Source of the DNA: Gammaproteobacteria bacterium
GTDB taxonomy: Bacteria; Pseudomonadota; Gammaproteobacteria; SZUA-21
DNA length: 8,239 nt
Assembly (NCBI GenBank): GCA_027021095.1
Contig: JALUUZ010000439.1
Location: 1 to 8,239, forward strand
Reading direction: 5' to 3'
Shown here: positions 1-7,097 of the stretch, piece by piece
Layout of the letters: each line of letters begins with the position of its first letter
Numbering within the stretch: position 1 is the stretch's first letter
The notes under the pieces: generated by a model
Seen by the model: the letters and a program-made list of their open reading frames with translations, nothing else
The model's database searches: none
Told to the model about the DNA's origin: nothing
Program-made: the position numbers and the translations under genes

Positions 1-2155
1 GCTTGTAGTTCCACTCGGTATGCTTCAGACTGCTGTCGATAAACTCCATGCGGCCGATAAACTTTCGTTTTGACAAGGCCGCGAGGGGCAGGACGAGATT
101 GACGTTCAACGACGCGCGGCCCTGTGCACTGAAGCGTGACAAAAAACTGTTCTTCCCCGCCGACGCAGGAATAGACCTGAAGAAACGCACCGCGTCCTGG
201 GTCGGACCCAGCATGCTCCCACGCAACGACAACACAGCCTTCTTGTTGAGTGACGGGATGGTAACCGTGGAAGGCATCAACTCCATACCGAATACACGTC
301 CTGAGTTCATCCGCACACGCATGTACTTGCCAAAGAACCGGACATCGGCTGCCATGTTGTCAATCGCCGGCCATTTCGGATGATATTTAAGGCGGGTGCC
401 GGCCGCAGAAAACTCCACGCTCAATATATTGTTCCCGGTATTGAACGCCTTGGCATCGAGAAACCCCTTGTAACGCGCCATCCCCTTCGTGATCCTGCCG
501 CGCGAGATGGACGCTTTCAGCCAACTGACCAGCTTGGGGCGCATGATACTTTCCGGCAGATAGGTAAAAAAATGATCCAGATCGCCATCCCGGAATGAAA
601 CGCCAATATCGAGATAACCGGGTTTTCTGTCCCGCAGGACAAGTTTCATCCGTGTCGTGGTACGAACATAACGGCCATCGACGACCAGCCTGCGTGTATC
701 AAAAACGGTCTTGTCGCCCAGCTTTTTCCATTGTACCGTACCCGCCGCCTGTTTCAGCGCCAATGGCTGTTTAAACAGGTGCGGAAATGCAAGTTTCGCC
801 TTTTTTGTGCGTAATGTAAGAAAACCACCCAGAGTGTTGGCGGTCACACTACCGCTAAGACCTGAAAACCTGATGTTTTTCGGCAGGTTTCCGATTCCGA
901 GCCGATCGAAATCGAAAGTATAATAAAATTTGAGCGGTGCGCTCGGTGACTTCTTCAAATGAAACTCCAGGTTGCTGATATCCCCCCTGGGCCGATACGC
1001 TGCCAGCCTGCTTCGAAGCTTGCTGTCGATCGGCAGCACCGACAGCATCAAGCGCCCAAGGTCGTCAAGCCGGCCGAACCCGACAGACCCGGCCACTACA
1101 CGATACCAACCATCCTGCACACGTTTTCTGTCGTATTGCAAATAAAGACGCGACACCGGCCAATCCCGCCCGGCATGTTGTACGCGCAGGTCATTGACGC
1201 TGAGCGACCAGCCCTGTTGCCGGTCACGCCACACGAAGTTGGCCGACAGGCGCTGCAAGGCAAAAGGCTTGTGCTCGACCACTGCCGGCAGTTTCACCAG
1301 GGAACGGTCCACGCGCTTCCAGTGCAGGTTCCTGACATTGAAATCACCGTAGAGTTTATCGACATTGCCCTTGCCTTCGCCCCAGAGACGGAAATCCATT
1401 TTTCCGGTACGCACCCGCACGTTTGACAACAACTCCTTGTTCAGCCACGGCCCGAGCGTCGCATTGCCGGAAAAAAAGAACTTGCGCTGCATGTTCTTCC
1501 AGTCCTTGAAACTTCCCAGCAGATTGACGATAAAATAAAATTTGTTGTTACCTTTATTCTTGTGGCGAAAAGAACCGCTGAAGTGATAGTTGTTCTTCTT
1601 GAATGAAAGCAGCAGGTTGATGTCTTTCAGATACTGTTTCTTTGCGCTGATCCGCGGATCCCGCCAGGTCATGATCCCCTTGGTCACCACCAGCTTTTCA
1701 CGCTGCAGCATCCAGTTCAACAGGCGGCTTTGGCCCAAACGGTACTCCGTATCGATCTTGATCCCGCCGATGTAATAGTGCCCGGCACGGTACTCTACGT
1801 CCACGTCGGCGCCAACGAGATTGATTTTCCCGGGACGCAGGCGCCATTGCCTGATGGATGAAAGAATATTGAAATAGACCTGGACTTCCTTGAAACGGAT
1901 CCAGATACGCGAGCCGTCCGGCACATAGACCGAGACCCCCTTGATACGCAAGCGCGGCTGCAACCCTCCCCAGTCAGCGATGACCTCCTTGACCTTGACC
2001 GGCCGTCGCAGCTCCTCGGACGCCCAGCTTTCGATATCGATACGGTATTCCTCGAAATAAGGGAAAAACATCCGCGCCACGCTGACCAGGAATGCCATCA
2101 CGATGATGACGATCGAAAACAGTATGAAAAGGATGCGTATCGACCTGCGAATCAT
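1..2155 (-). CDS. yhdP: YhdP family AsmA-like envelope protein (5' part; C-terminus beyond left edge)
   Basis: The minus-strand frame from the ATG at 2155 stays open for 718 codons to the left edge with no stop, so the gene is cut by the window, not broken. Residues about 7-28 form one hydrophobic membrane anchor after a short basic start (MIRRSIR), placing the bulk of the protein in the periplasm. Next comes the family-typical N-terminal segment, with FPYFEEYRIDIESWASEEL (31-49) and ADWGGLQPRLRIKGV (60-74). Later landmarks are PKLVSWLKASISRGRITKG (540-558) and the W-x-A-I-D-N-M stretch near 595-601. YhdP proteins are about 1,270 residues, so roughly 550 remain outside. In E. coli YhdP is one of the AsmA-like proteins (with TamB and YdbH) needed for phospholipid transport to the outer membrane; that role here is inferred from homology. 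The start lies 17 bases after the rng stop, with a modest AGGTTGG nine or so bases upstream. The maf-rng-yhdP order supports the call. Confidence 0.93.
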   Translation of the reverse strand, partial: MIRRSIRILFILFSIVIIVMAFLVSVARMFFPYFEEYRIDIESWASEELRRPVKVKEVIADWGGLQPRLRIKGVSVYVPDGSRIWIRFKEVQVYFNILSSIRQWRLRPGKINLVGADVDVEYRAGHYYIGGIKIDTEYRLGQSRLLNWMLQREKLVVTKGIMTWRDPRISAKKQYLKDINLLLSFKKNNYHFSGSFRHKNKGNNKFYFIVNLLGSFKDWKNMQRKFFFSGNATLGPWLNKELLSNVRVRTGKMDFRLWGEGKGNVDKLYGDFNVRNLHWKRVDRSLVKLPAVVEHKPFALQRLSANFVWRDRQQGWSLSVNDLRVQHAGRDWPVSRLYLQYDRKRVQDGWYRVVAGSVGFGRLDDLGRLMLSVLPIDSKLRSRLAAYRPRGDISNLEFHLKKSPSAPLKFYYTFDFDRLGIGNLPKNIRFSGLSGSVTANTLGGFLTLRTKKAKLAFPHLFKQPLALKQAAGTVQWKKLGDKTVFDTRRLVVDGRYVRTTTRMKLVLRDRKPGYLDIGVSFRDGDLDHFFTYLPESIMRPKLVSWLKASISRGRITKGMARYKGFLDAKAFNTGNNILSVEFSAAGTRLKYHPKWPAIDNMAADVRFFGKYMRVRMNSGRVFGMELMPSTVTIPSLNKKAVLSLRGSMLGPTQDAVRFFRSIPASAGKNSFLSRFSAQGRASLNVNLVLPLAALSKRKFIGRMEFIDSSLKHTEWNYK

Positions 2156-2172
2156 TTTATCCAACCTGCAGA

Positions 2173-3642
2173 CTACAGGGGCACCACATCATACTGCTCC
2201 TGCGTATACAATGACTCAACCTGAAAGCGGATAGGCACACCAATGAATTCCTCGAGTTCGGCCAGGCTGGTCGACTCCTCGTCCAGCAGCAGATCCACCA
2301 CCCCCTGCGAAGCCAGCACCAGCAATTGCTGTGCATCGTACTGCCTGGCCTCGCGGATAATCTCTCTGAAAATTTCGTAACACACAGTCTCCGACGTCTT
2401 GATCGAACCACGCCCGGAACAGGTCGGACAGGTTTCGCACAACACATGTTCCAGGCTCTCACGGGTACGTTTCCTGGTCATCTCGACCAGCCCCAACGCC
2501 GACACTTCAGTGATCTGGCTCTTGGCATGATCACGCTCGAGATTCTTTTCCAATGCCCGTAACACCTGGCGCTTGTGCTCCTCTTCGGTCATGTCGATAA
2601 AGTCGATGATAATGATTCCGCCGATATTACGCAGGCACAGCTGGCGTACGATCGTCTGCGCCGCTTCCAGGTTGGTCTTGAAAATCGTCTCTTCCAGGTT
2701 GCGATGACCTACGAAAGCACCGGTGTTGACATCCACCGTGGTCATGGCCTCGGTCTGATCGAAAATCAGATAGCCACCGGACTTCAGTTTGATCTTCCGG
2801 CCCAGTGCTTTCTGGATCTCGTCTTCGACGCTGTACAAGTCGAAAATAGGACGTTCCCCGGGATAATATTCGATCCGGTCGGACAGCATGGGCACGAACT
2901 GTTCGGCGAACGCTTTCAGCTTTTTAAATGTTTCACGCGAATCGATACGTATTTTTTCGACCTCGTCATCGGCGATATCACGCAACGCCCTGATCGAAAG
3001 AGGCAGGTCCTCGTACAGGCAGCAGCCTGGTGCAGCCGAGTTGATACCGCCGAAGATCGACTGCCACAGTTTTGTCAAAAACGCCTGGTCCTGCGCCAGG
3101 GCTTCCCGGCTTACACCCTCGCCGGCGGTACGCACGATATACCCCTGGCCATTACTCGACTCGGACAACTCACTGACGATCTGCTTAAGCCGTTCGCGTT
3201 CTGCTTCGTCTTCGATCTTGGTTGAGATCCCCACGGTGGTTTCATTCGGCAGCAACACCAAGTAACGTGATGGAATCGTAATACAAGTGGTCAGGCGCGC
3301 GCCCTTGGTGCCCAGCGGGTCCTTGATGACCTGTACCAGGATCTCCTGCCCGTCATGCAGCAGATCAGTGATATGTTCCTGTTTATGAGGATTGGCATCA
3401 AGTTCTTCATTCGGACACTTGACGATATCGGACACATGCAGAAAAGCGGCTCGTGCCAAGCCGATATCGACGAAAGCCGCCTGCATTCCCGGCAGCACAC
3501 GTGAAACCTTTCCTTTATAGATATTACCAACGATACCACGCTTACGCTCACGTTCGATAAACAGCTCCTGGGCCACTCCGTTTTCAACGACCGCCACCCG
3601 CGTTTCTCGTGGTGTTACATTTATCAATATTTCCTCATTCAT
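2173..3642 (-). CDS. rng: Ribonuclease G
   Basis: Endoribonuclease of the RNase E/G family. In E. coli it matures the 16S rRNA 5' end and degrades some mRNAs in the cytoplasm. With the ATG at 3642 the product is 489 residues, the same length as E. coli RNase G, and it begins MNEEILINVTPRETRVAV. The S1 RNA-binding domain spans about 37-117 and contains GNIYKGKVSRVLPGMQAAFV. The catalytic domain has the two metal-binding aspartates in TEAMTTVDVNTG (D304) and GGIIIIDFIDM (D347), and the zinc-link motif CPTC (C405 and C408). The C-terminus (YTQEQYDVVPL) matches the short G-type ending, and there is no RNase E scaffold tail. A TTG two codons upstream (3648) is another possible start, but ATG gives the family length. 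The ATG lies inside the end of maf (shared bases ATGAATGA, 3642-3635), so translation is probably coupled to maf. The adjacent cysteines in APGCCLYED are a local variation away from the active site. Confidence 0.98.
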   Translation of the reverse strand: MNEEILINVTPRETRVAVVENGVAQELFIERERKRGIVGNIYKGKVSRVLPGMQAAFVDIGLARAAFLHVSDIVKCPNEELDANPHKQEHITDLLHDGQEILVQVIKDPLGTKGARLTTCITIPSRYLVLLPNETTVGISTKIEDEAERERLKQIVSELSESSNGQGYIVRTAGEGVSREALAQDQAFLTKLWQSIFGGINSAAPGCCLYEDLPLSIRALRDIADDEVEKIRIDSRETFKKLKAFAEQFVPMLSDRIEYYPGERPIFDLYSVEDEIQKALGRKIKLKSGGYLIFDQTEAMTTVDVNTGAFVGHRNLEETIFKTNLEAAQTIVRQLCLRNIGGIIIIDFIDMTEEEHKRQVLRALEKNLERDHAKSQITEVSALGLVEMTRKRTRESLEHVLCETCPTCSGRGSIKTSETVCYEIFREIIREARQYDAQQLLVLASQGVVDLLLDEESTSLAELEEFIGVPIRFQVESLYTQEQYDVVPL

Positions 3643-4258
3643 TCTCAAGATTGTTCGAATACCTGTTCAACAGGCAGTGAATACCGAACTGCACAAGTAA
3701 CTTGTGCGTCTCATACAGCGGCAGGCCCATGACCGCTGAAAAACTGCCCTTTAGTTCCTCGATAAACACCGCACCCAGGCCCTGGATCGCATAGGCCCCT
3801 GCTTTATCAGCCGGTTCCCCGGAATACCAGTAGCTTTCTCTTTCCTGCCTCGGGATCTCCCGAAAGGTCACACTGCTGAGATTGACCGCTGAAGCTGTCT
3901 TTTCCCCTTGGCAAACACTGACCGCAGAAAACACCTGCTGTGTCGACCCCGACAACAACTCCAGCATCGCCAAGGCCTGCGCCTGACCGGCAGGCTTGCC
4001 AAGAATCTTCCCCTTGCAGACCACTACCGTGTCCGCGCCCAGAACCGGGATATCCAGCGTGCGCTGACGATGCGCCCAACCGGCCACGGCCTTTCGCCGC
4101 GCCAGCCGTAGCGCCAGTTCCCGGCCTGTCTCCTGCGGCCCGGGTTCCTCGTCGACCGATACATCCAGTTGGTGAAACGCGATGCCGATCTGCCGCAGCA
4201 ATTCCTGTCTGCGTGGCGAGGAAGAAGCCAGATAGATGTCCGGCACGACCGACTCCAT
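3635..4258 (-). CDS. maf: Maf/YhdE-type nucleoside triphosphate pyrophosphatase
   Basis: Maf proteins hydrolyse dTTP, UTP and modified pyrimidine nucleotides to monophosphate and pyrophosphate in the cytoplasm. The YhdE subgroup (dTTP/UTP pyrophosphatase) is indicated by colinearity with E. coli YhdE. Visible motifs are the N-terminal phosphate-binding ASSSPRRQELL (11-21), VLGADTVVV with the presumed catalytic D76 (72-80), GKP (87-89), and the long signature EPADKAGAYAIQGLGAVFIE (148-167), followed by KGSFSAVMGLPLYET. The length of 207 residues is normal. Two starts are possible. The ATG at 4258 is six bases after the rlmH stop and lacks a clear ribosome binding site. The GTG at 4246 has GGAG six bases upstream and gives MPDIYLAS, the same N-terminal length as E. 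coli YhdE (MTSLYLAS). I give the longer form, but the GTG is a serious alternative. The gene sits between rlmH and rng and overlaps rng by eight bases. Confidence 0.95.
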   Translation of the reverse strand: MESVVPDIYLASSSPRRQELLRQIGIAFHQLDVSVDEEPGPQETGRELALRLARRKAVAGWAHRQRTLDIPVLGADTVVVCKGKILGKPAGQAQALAMLELLSGSTQQVFSAVSVCQGEKTASAVNLSSVTFREIPRQERESYWYSGEPADKAGAYAIQGLGAVFIEELKGSFSAVMGLPLYETHKLLVQFGIHCLLNRYSNNLENE

Positions 4259-4264
4259 CGCGCT

Positions 4265-4735
4265 TCAGGCCCGGTGATAGGGATGCCGGCTCAACAGGGT
4301 CCAGGCGCGATAGATCTGCTCGATCAAGATCACCCTGACCAAGGCGTGAGGGAAAGTCAAGTCCGACAATGACCACCGCTCATCTGCCCGCTGCAGGCAC
4401 TCTGCAGAAAGCCCGTCTGCACCTCCGATCAAAAACACGATGTCCCCGGCTCCTGCCTGCCACTGACCAAGCTTTTCTGCAAACCTGGTACTGCTCAGGC
4501 TGGTTCCCGACTCAGCCAATGCAACCACATGAGAAGCCGGCGGTATCGCCGCCAGCACGCGTTTTCCCTCCTGTGCCAAGGCTTTGGCCCGTGACACGGA
4601 TTTCGTTCTTCTGACAGGATCGACTTCCACCAGTTTCAGTGCGTAGACTCGTGGTATCCGCTGCGCATAAGCGCGATAGCCATCGTTGACCCAGGCAGGC
4701 ATTTTCGTACCGACTGAAACTATATATATATGCAT
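4265..4735 (-). CDS. rlmH: 23S rRNA (pseudouridine-1915-N3)-methyltransferase RlmH
   Basis: SPOUT-class methyltransferase (formerly YbeA) that uses S-adenosylmethionine to methylate pseudouridine 1915 in helix 69 of 23S rRNA on the assembled 70S ribosome. The 156-residue product has the usual family length. It shows the N-terminal IYIVSVGTKMPAWV and the knot-forming SAM-binding loop FLIGGADGL (101-109). It also has LTFPHALVRVILIEQIYRAW (126-145) and the nearly invariant C-terminal HPYHR (151-155). The start is the ATG at 4735; a weak AGGGATTAG lies about 11 bases upstream. The first codons (ATGCATATATATATAG) are unusually AT-rich, and a TATAAT hexamer overlaps the start codon. It lies 73 bases after rsfS, a neighbour pairing conserved in many bacteria and linked to ribosome function. 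The stop is six bases before the maf ATG. Confidence 0.98.
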   Translation of the reverse strand: MHIYIVSVGTKMPAWVNDGYRAYAQRIPRVYALKLVEVDPVRRTKSVSRAKALAQEGKRVLAAIPPASHVVALAESGTSLSSTRFAEKLGQWQAGAGDIVFLIGGADGLSAECLQRADERWSLSDLTFPHALVRVILIEQIYRAWTLLSRHPYHRA

Positions 4736-4808
4736 TATAGCTAATCCCTACCCCAGTTCTATCAGCACGGTGGATAAATCACACAAACCGTACAATCCCT
4801 TTTTTATG
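4736..4808 (-). promoter_or_regulatory. rsfS-rlmH intergenic gap with weak promoter-like hexamers
   Basis: This 73-base gap is the second longest in the window. On the minus strand it carries TGATAGAAC (TG-n-TAGAAC, an extended -10-like string, + strand 4756-4764) without a recognisable -35. A perfect TATAAT (+ strand 4734-4739) straddles the rlmH ATG, also without a good -35 at 16-18 bases. AGGGATT occurs twice (+ strand 4743-4749 and 4794-4800). No hairpin followed by a T-run is present, so a terminator for rsfS is not supported. A secondary promoter is possible but unproven. Confidence 0.2.
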
Positions 4809-5150
4809 TTATGGATTTACCTTCGTGTGCTCCATCGTCCACAGTTTTTCCAGCGCATAAAAATCACGCACACTGGGCAACATCACATGCGCCACGACAT
4901 CACCGCAATCCACCAGTATCCATTCCGCCTCTTTTTCCCCTTCCACACCGATGATATGGCCTCGCTCTTCCTTGACCCGCAAGATCAGGTTGTCGGCGAT
5001 CGACTTCACATGCCGCGTCGAATTGCCGCTGGCGATCACCATGATATCAGTAATCGTGGTGTTGTCGCGTACATCGATAACATGAATTTCCTCGGCTTTC
5101 AGCTCTTCAAGCGCGTCGATGACTATTTTCTGCAGTTGTTCTGTTTTCAT
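4809..5150 (-). CDS. rsfS: Ribosomal silencing factor RsfS
   Basis: Member of the RsfS/YbeB/Iojap family. In E. coli it binds ribosomal protein L14 (uL14) and blocks joining of the 30S and 50S subunits, lowering translation when nutrients are scarce. The 113-residue product is close to the usual 105-115. Recognisable stretches are ALEELKAEEIHVIDVRDNT (13-31), DIMVIASGNSTRHVKSIAD (35-53), GVEGEKEAEWILVDCGDVV (68-86) and RDFYALEKLW (95-104). These cover the single alpha/beta domain with no missing part. A short polar tail (TMEHTKVNP) follows. The ATG at 5150 is six bases after the nadD stop, and the two are in the same frame separated by one TGA. The nadD-rsfS-rlmH order is one of the most widely kept arrangements in bacteria and confirms the assignment. 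Confidence 0.97.
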   Translation of the reverse strand: MKTEQLQKIVIDALEELKAEEIHVIDVRDNTTITDIMVIASGNSTRHVKSIADNLILRVKEERGHIIGVEGEKEAEWILVDCGDVVAHVMLPSVRDFYALEKLWTMEHTKVNP

Positions 5151-5156
5151 TGTTTT

Positions 5157-5780
5157 TCACTTCGACTTGTATAATTTCTTGTCTGCAATAAACTCACATA
5201 CCTTGTCCGTTACCCAGTAACGAATCGCTTTGCCTTCCATGACTGCCTGCCGCACCCGGGTTGCCGAAATATCCATCAACGTGACATCAAAAAACAAAAT
5301 CCGTCCGGCCTGGCTGGCGCGGAACACCTTCTGCTCGGCAGTCACCCTGGCTCTGAGGTCCTCTGCCAGATCCAGCGGCATCCCCGACGGTCTGCGCATC
5401 ACCAGCAGGTTGGCCAGCTGCAGAATCCGCCGCCAGGACTTCCACTGCTCAAACTGCGCAAAGGCATCCGCGCCCAGTAACAGGCACAATGAATCCGTTG
5501 GAAAGTCCTGTTGTAATGAAACCAGGGTATCGACCATGTAGGAAGGAGACTGCCGGTTCAGTTCCCTGTCGTCGGCGACGAACCCCTGTACCTGTTCCAC
5601 TGCAAGCCGCACCATCGCCAAGCGGGTGGACGCGTCGGCGAGCGGTGGAGTTCTGTGTACAGGTATTCTGCACGGGATAAAATGAGTCCTTTCCAGTTGC
5701 AACGCCTGATGCACCTCGAGCACTGGCCGCAAATGCCCCAGATGTATCGGGTCGAACGTACCGCCAAACACCCCGATCAT
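5157..5780 (-). CDS. nadD: Nicotinate-nucleotide adenylyltransferase NadD
   Basis: Transfers AMP from ATP to nicotinate mononucleotide to make deamido-NAD, the step before NAD synthetase, in the cytoplasm. The 207-residue product is full length for the family. The nucleotidyltransferase signature GGTFDPIHLGHL (6-17) contains the two histidines of the (H/T)xGH active-site motif. Further family motifs are PVHRTPP (40-46), SPSYMVDTL (78-86), LLGADAF (101-107) and the ATP-binding ISATRVR (171-177). The ATG at 5780 is the only plausible start: the in-frame proA stop lies seven codons upstream with no other start codon between. Its Shine-Dalgarno-like AGGTC is very close to the ATG (two bases after AGG), so initiation may depend on ribosomes finishing proA. 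Confidence 0.98.
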   Translation of the reverse strand: MIGVFGGTFDPIHLGHLRPVLEVHQALQLERTHFIPCRIPVHRTPPLADASTRLAMVRLAVEQVQGFVADDRELNRQSPSYMVDTLVSLQQDFPTDSLCLLLGADAFAQFEQWKSWRRILQLANLLVMRRPSGMPLDLAEDLRARVTAEQKVFRASQAGRILFFDVTLMDISATRVRQAVMEGKAIRYWVTDKVCEFIADKKLYKSK

Positions 5781-5798
5781 GACCTGGCTGCCAAGCGG

Positions 5799-7097
5799 TC
5801 AACTCCGGATATGTCCATCACCCAGGACGATAAACTTCTGTGTCGTCAACCCCTCCAGGCCAACAGGTCCACGCACATGCAACTTGTCCGTGCTGATGCC
5901 GATCTCTGCACCCAAACCGTATTCGAATCCATCGGCGAAACGGGTCGATGCGTTGACCATGACCGAACTGGAATCCACCGCACGCAGAAACTCGCGCGCC
6001 CGGCTGATATTCTCGGTCACGATCGTATCGGTATGATGCGATCCATATTTTTCAATATGTTCGATCGCCTGCTGCATATCGTCGACTACACGAATCGACA
6101 GCACAGGTGCCAGGTACTCGGTTTCCCAATCCTGCTCTGTCGCCTGTGTTATATCCGGCAACAGGCTGCAACTGCGCTGGCAGCCACGCAGTTCGACACC
6201 ATGCTGCTGGTAGCACTCGGCCAGCCGGGGTAAGACCGCGGCGGCGACTGCACCGTGCACCAGCAGGGTTTCCATCGTGTTACAGGTCCCATAGCGCTGG
6301 GTTTTCGAGTTGACCGCCACGTCCACAGCCTTGTCCAGGTCCGCCTGGTCATCGATGTAAACATGACATATCCCGTCGAGATGTTTGATCACCGGCACGG
6401 TTGCCTCGTTCGAGATACGCTCGATCAGCCCTTTGCCACCACGCGGAATGATGACATCGACGAACTGGCTCATGGTAATCAACCGGCCTACCGCATCACG
6501 GTCCCGGGTACCGATCAGCTGTACTGCTTCGACCGGCAGTCCGGCCGCCTCGAGTCCCTGCCGAATACAGCCAGCGATCGCGAGGTTGGAATTCAAGGCC
6601 TCCGAACCACCACGCAGAATCGCTGCATTCCCGGACTTCAGGCACAAGCCGGCCGCATCCGCCGTGACGTTCGGGCGCGACTCATAGATGATGCCGATCA
6701 CGCCCAGCGGCACACGCATCCTTCCGACCTGTATCCCGCTGGGCCGAAAACACAGGTCTGAAATTTCACCCACCGGATCAGGCAGTGCAGCGATCTGGCG
6801 CAAACCTTCGGCCATCGCATGAATCCGCGCAGGGGTCAGTTCAAGGCGGTCGAGCAATGCCTGGCTCAGACCGTTCTTAGCGCCATTCTCCAGGTCTCTG
6901 CCGTTGGCGGACCGCAACCTTGCCTCGGCCTGAACAATCGCGTCAGCCGTCACTTCCAATGCGGTATTTTTAGCATTTGCCGACGCACAGGCCAGTGCAC
7001 GCGCTGCGGTCTTCGCTTTGCCGCCCAACGCCGACATATAATCGGCAAGCTCTGTAGTCTCCACCGTCTGTACCGCAGACTTCGTCACATTATTCAT
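5799..7097 (-). CDS. proA: Gamma-glutamyl phosphate reductase ProA
   Basis: Second enzyme of proline synthesis from glutamate: the NADPH-dependent reduction of gamma-glutamyl phosphate to glutamate-5-semialdehyde, in the cytoplasm. The 432-residue product has the aldehyde dehydrogenase fold of the family. Visible segments are VPLGVIGIIYESRPNVTADA (129-148), LKSGNAAILRGGSEALNSN (153-171), IIPRGGKGLIERIS (216-229), VPVIKHLDGICHVYID (234-249) and the catalytic cysteine in QRYGTCNTMETLLVH (C272). The C-terminal part has ASTRFADGFEYGLGAEIGIS (383-402) followed by HVRGPVGLEGL. The start at ATG 7097 has a good AGGT six bases upstream. It gives about ten residues more than the common TTELADYMSALG-type beginning, within normal family variation. 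No proB is visible beside it. proA next to nadD is also known in Pseudomonas. A 140-base gap precedes the gene, so it may begin its own transcript. Confidence 0.98.
   Translation of the reverse strand: MNNVTKSAVQTVETTELADYMSALGGKAKTAARALACASANAKNTALEVTADAIVQAEARLRSANGRDLENGAKNGLSQALLDRLELTPARIHAMAEGLRQIAALPDPVGEISDLCFRPSGIQVGRMRVPLGVIGIIYESRPNVTADAAGLCLKSGNAAILRGGSEALNSNLAIAGCIRQGLEAAGLPVEAVQLIGTRDRDAVGRLITMSQFVDVIIPRGGKGLIERISNEATVPVIKHLDGICHVYIDDQADLDKAVDVAVNSKTQRYGTCNTMETLLVHGAVAAAVLPRLAECYQQHGVELRGCQRSCSLLPDITQATEQDWETEYLAPVLSIRVVDDMQQAIEHIEKYGSHHTDTIVTENISRAREFLRAVDSSSVMVNASTRFADGFEYGLGAEIGISTDKLHVRGPVGLEGLTTQKFIVLGDGHIRS

Noticed and set aside
959..1426. A 155-codon plus-strand frame, with others at 48-383, 380-598 and 711-923
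   Set aside because: All are antisense to yhdP, which reads without a stop through this whole stretch and shows the expected anchor and motifs. The plus-strand frames have no recognisable domains.
2575..3225. A 216-codon open frame on the plus strand antisense to rng
   Set aside because: It lies wholly inside rng, whose protein is conserved along its full length. The antisense product resembles no family I know and the opening follows from rng codon bias. Other plus-strand frames across yhdP, maf, proA and holA are shadows for the same reason.
3646..3648. TTG at 3648 as the rng start
   Set aside because: The ATG two codons later gives the exact family length of 489 residues and the expected N-terminus, and forms an ATGAATGA overlap with maf.
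4769..4777. DnaA-box-like GGTGGATAA in the rsfS-rlmH gap (8 of 9 to TGTGGATAA)
   Set aside because: It is a single near-match with no further boxes, no clear AT-rich unwinding element of origin type, and no dnaA, dnaN or gidA nearby.
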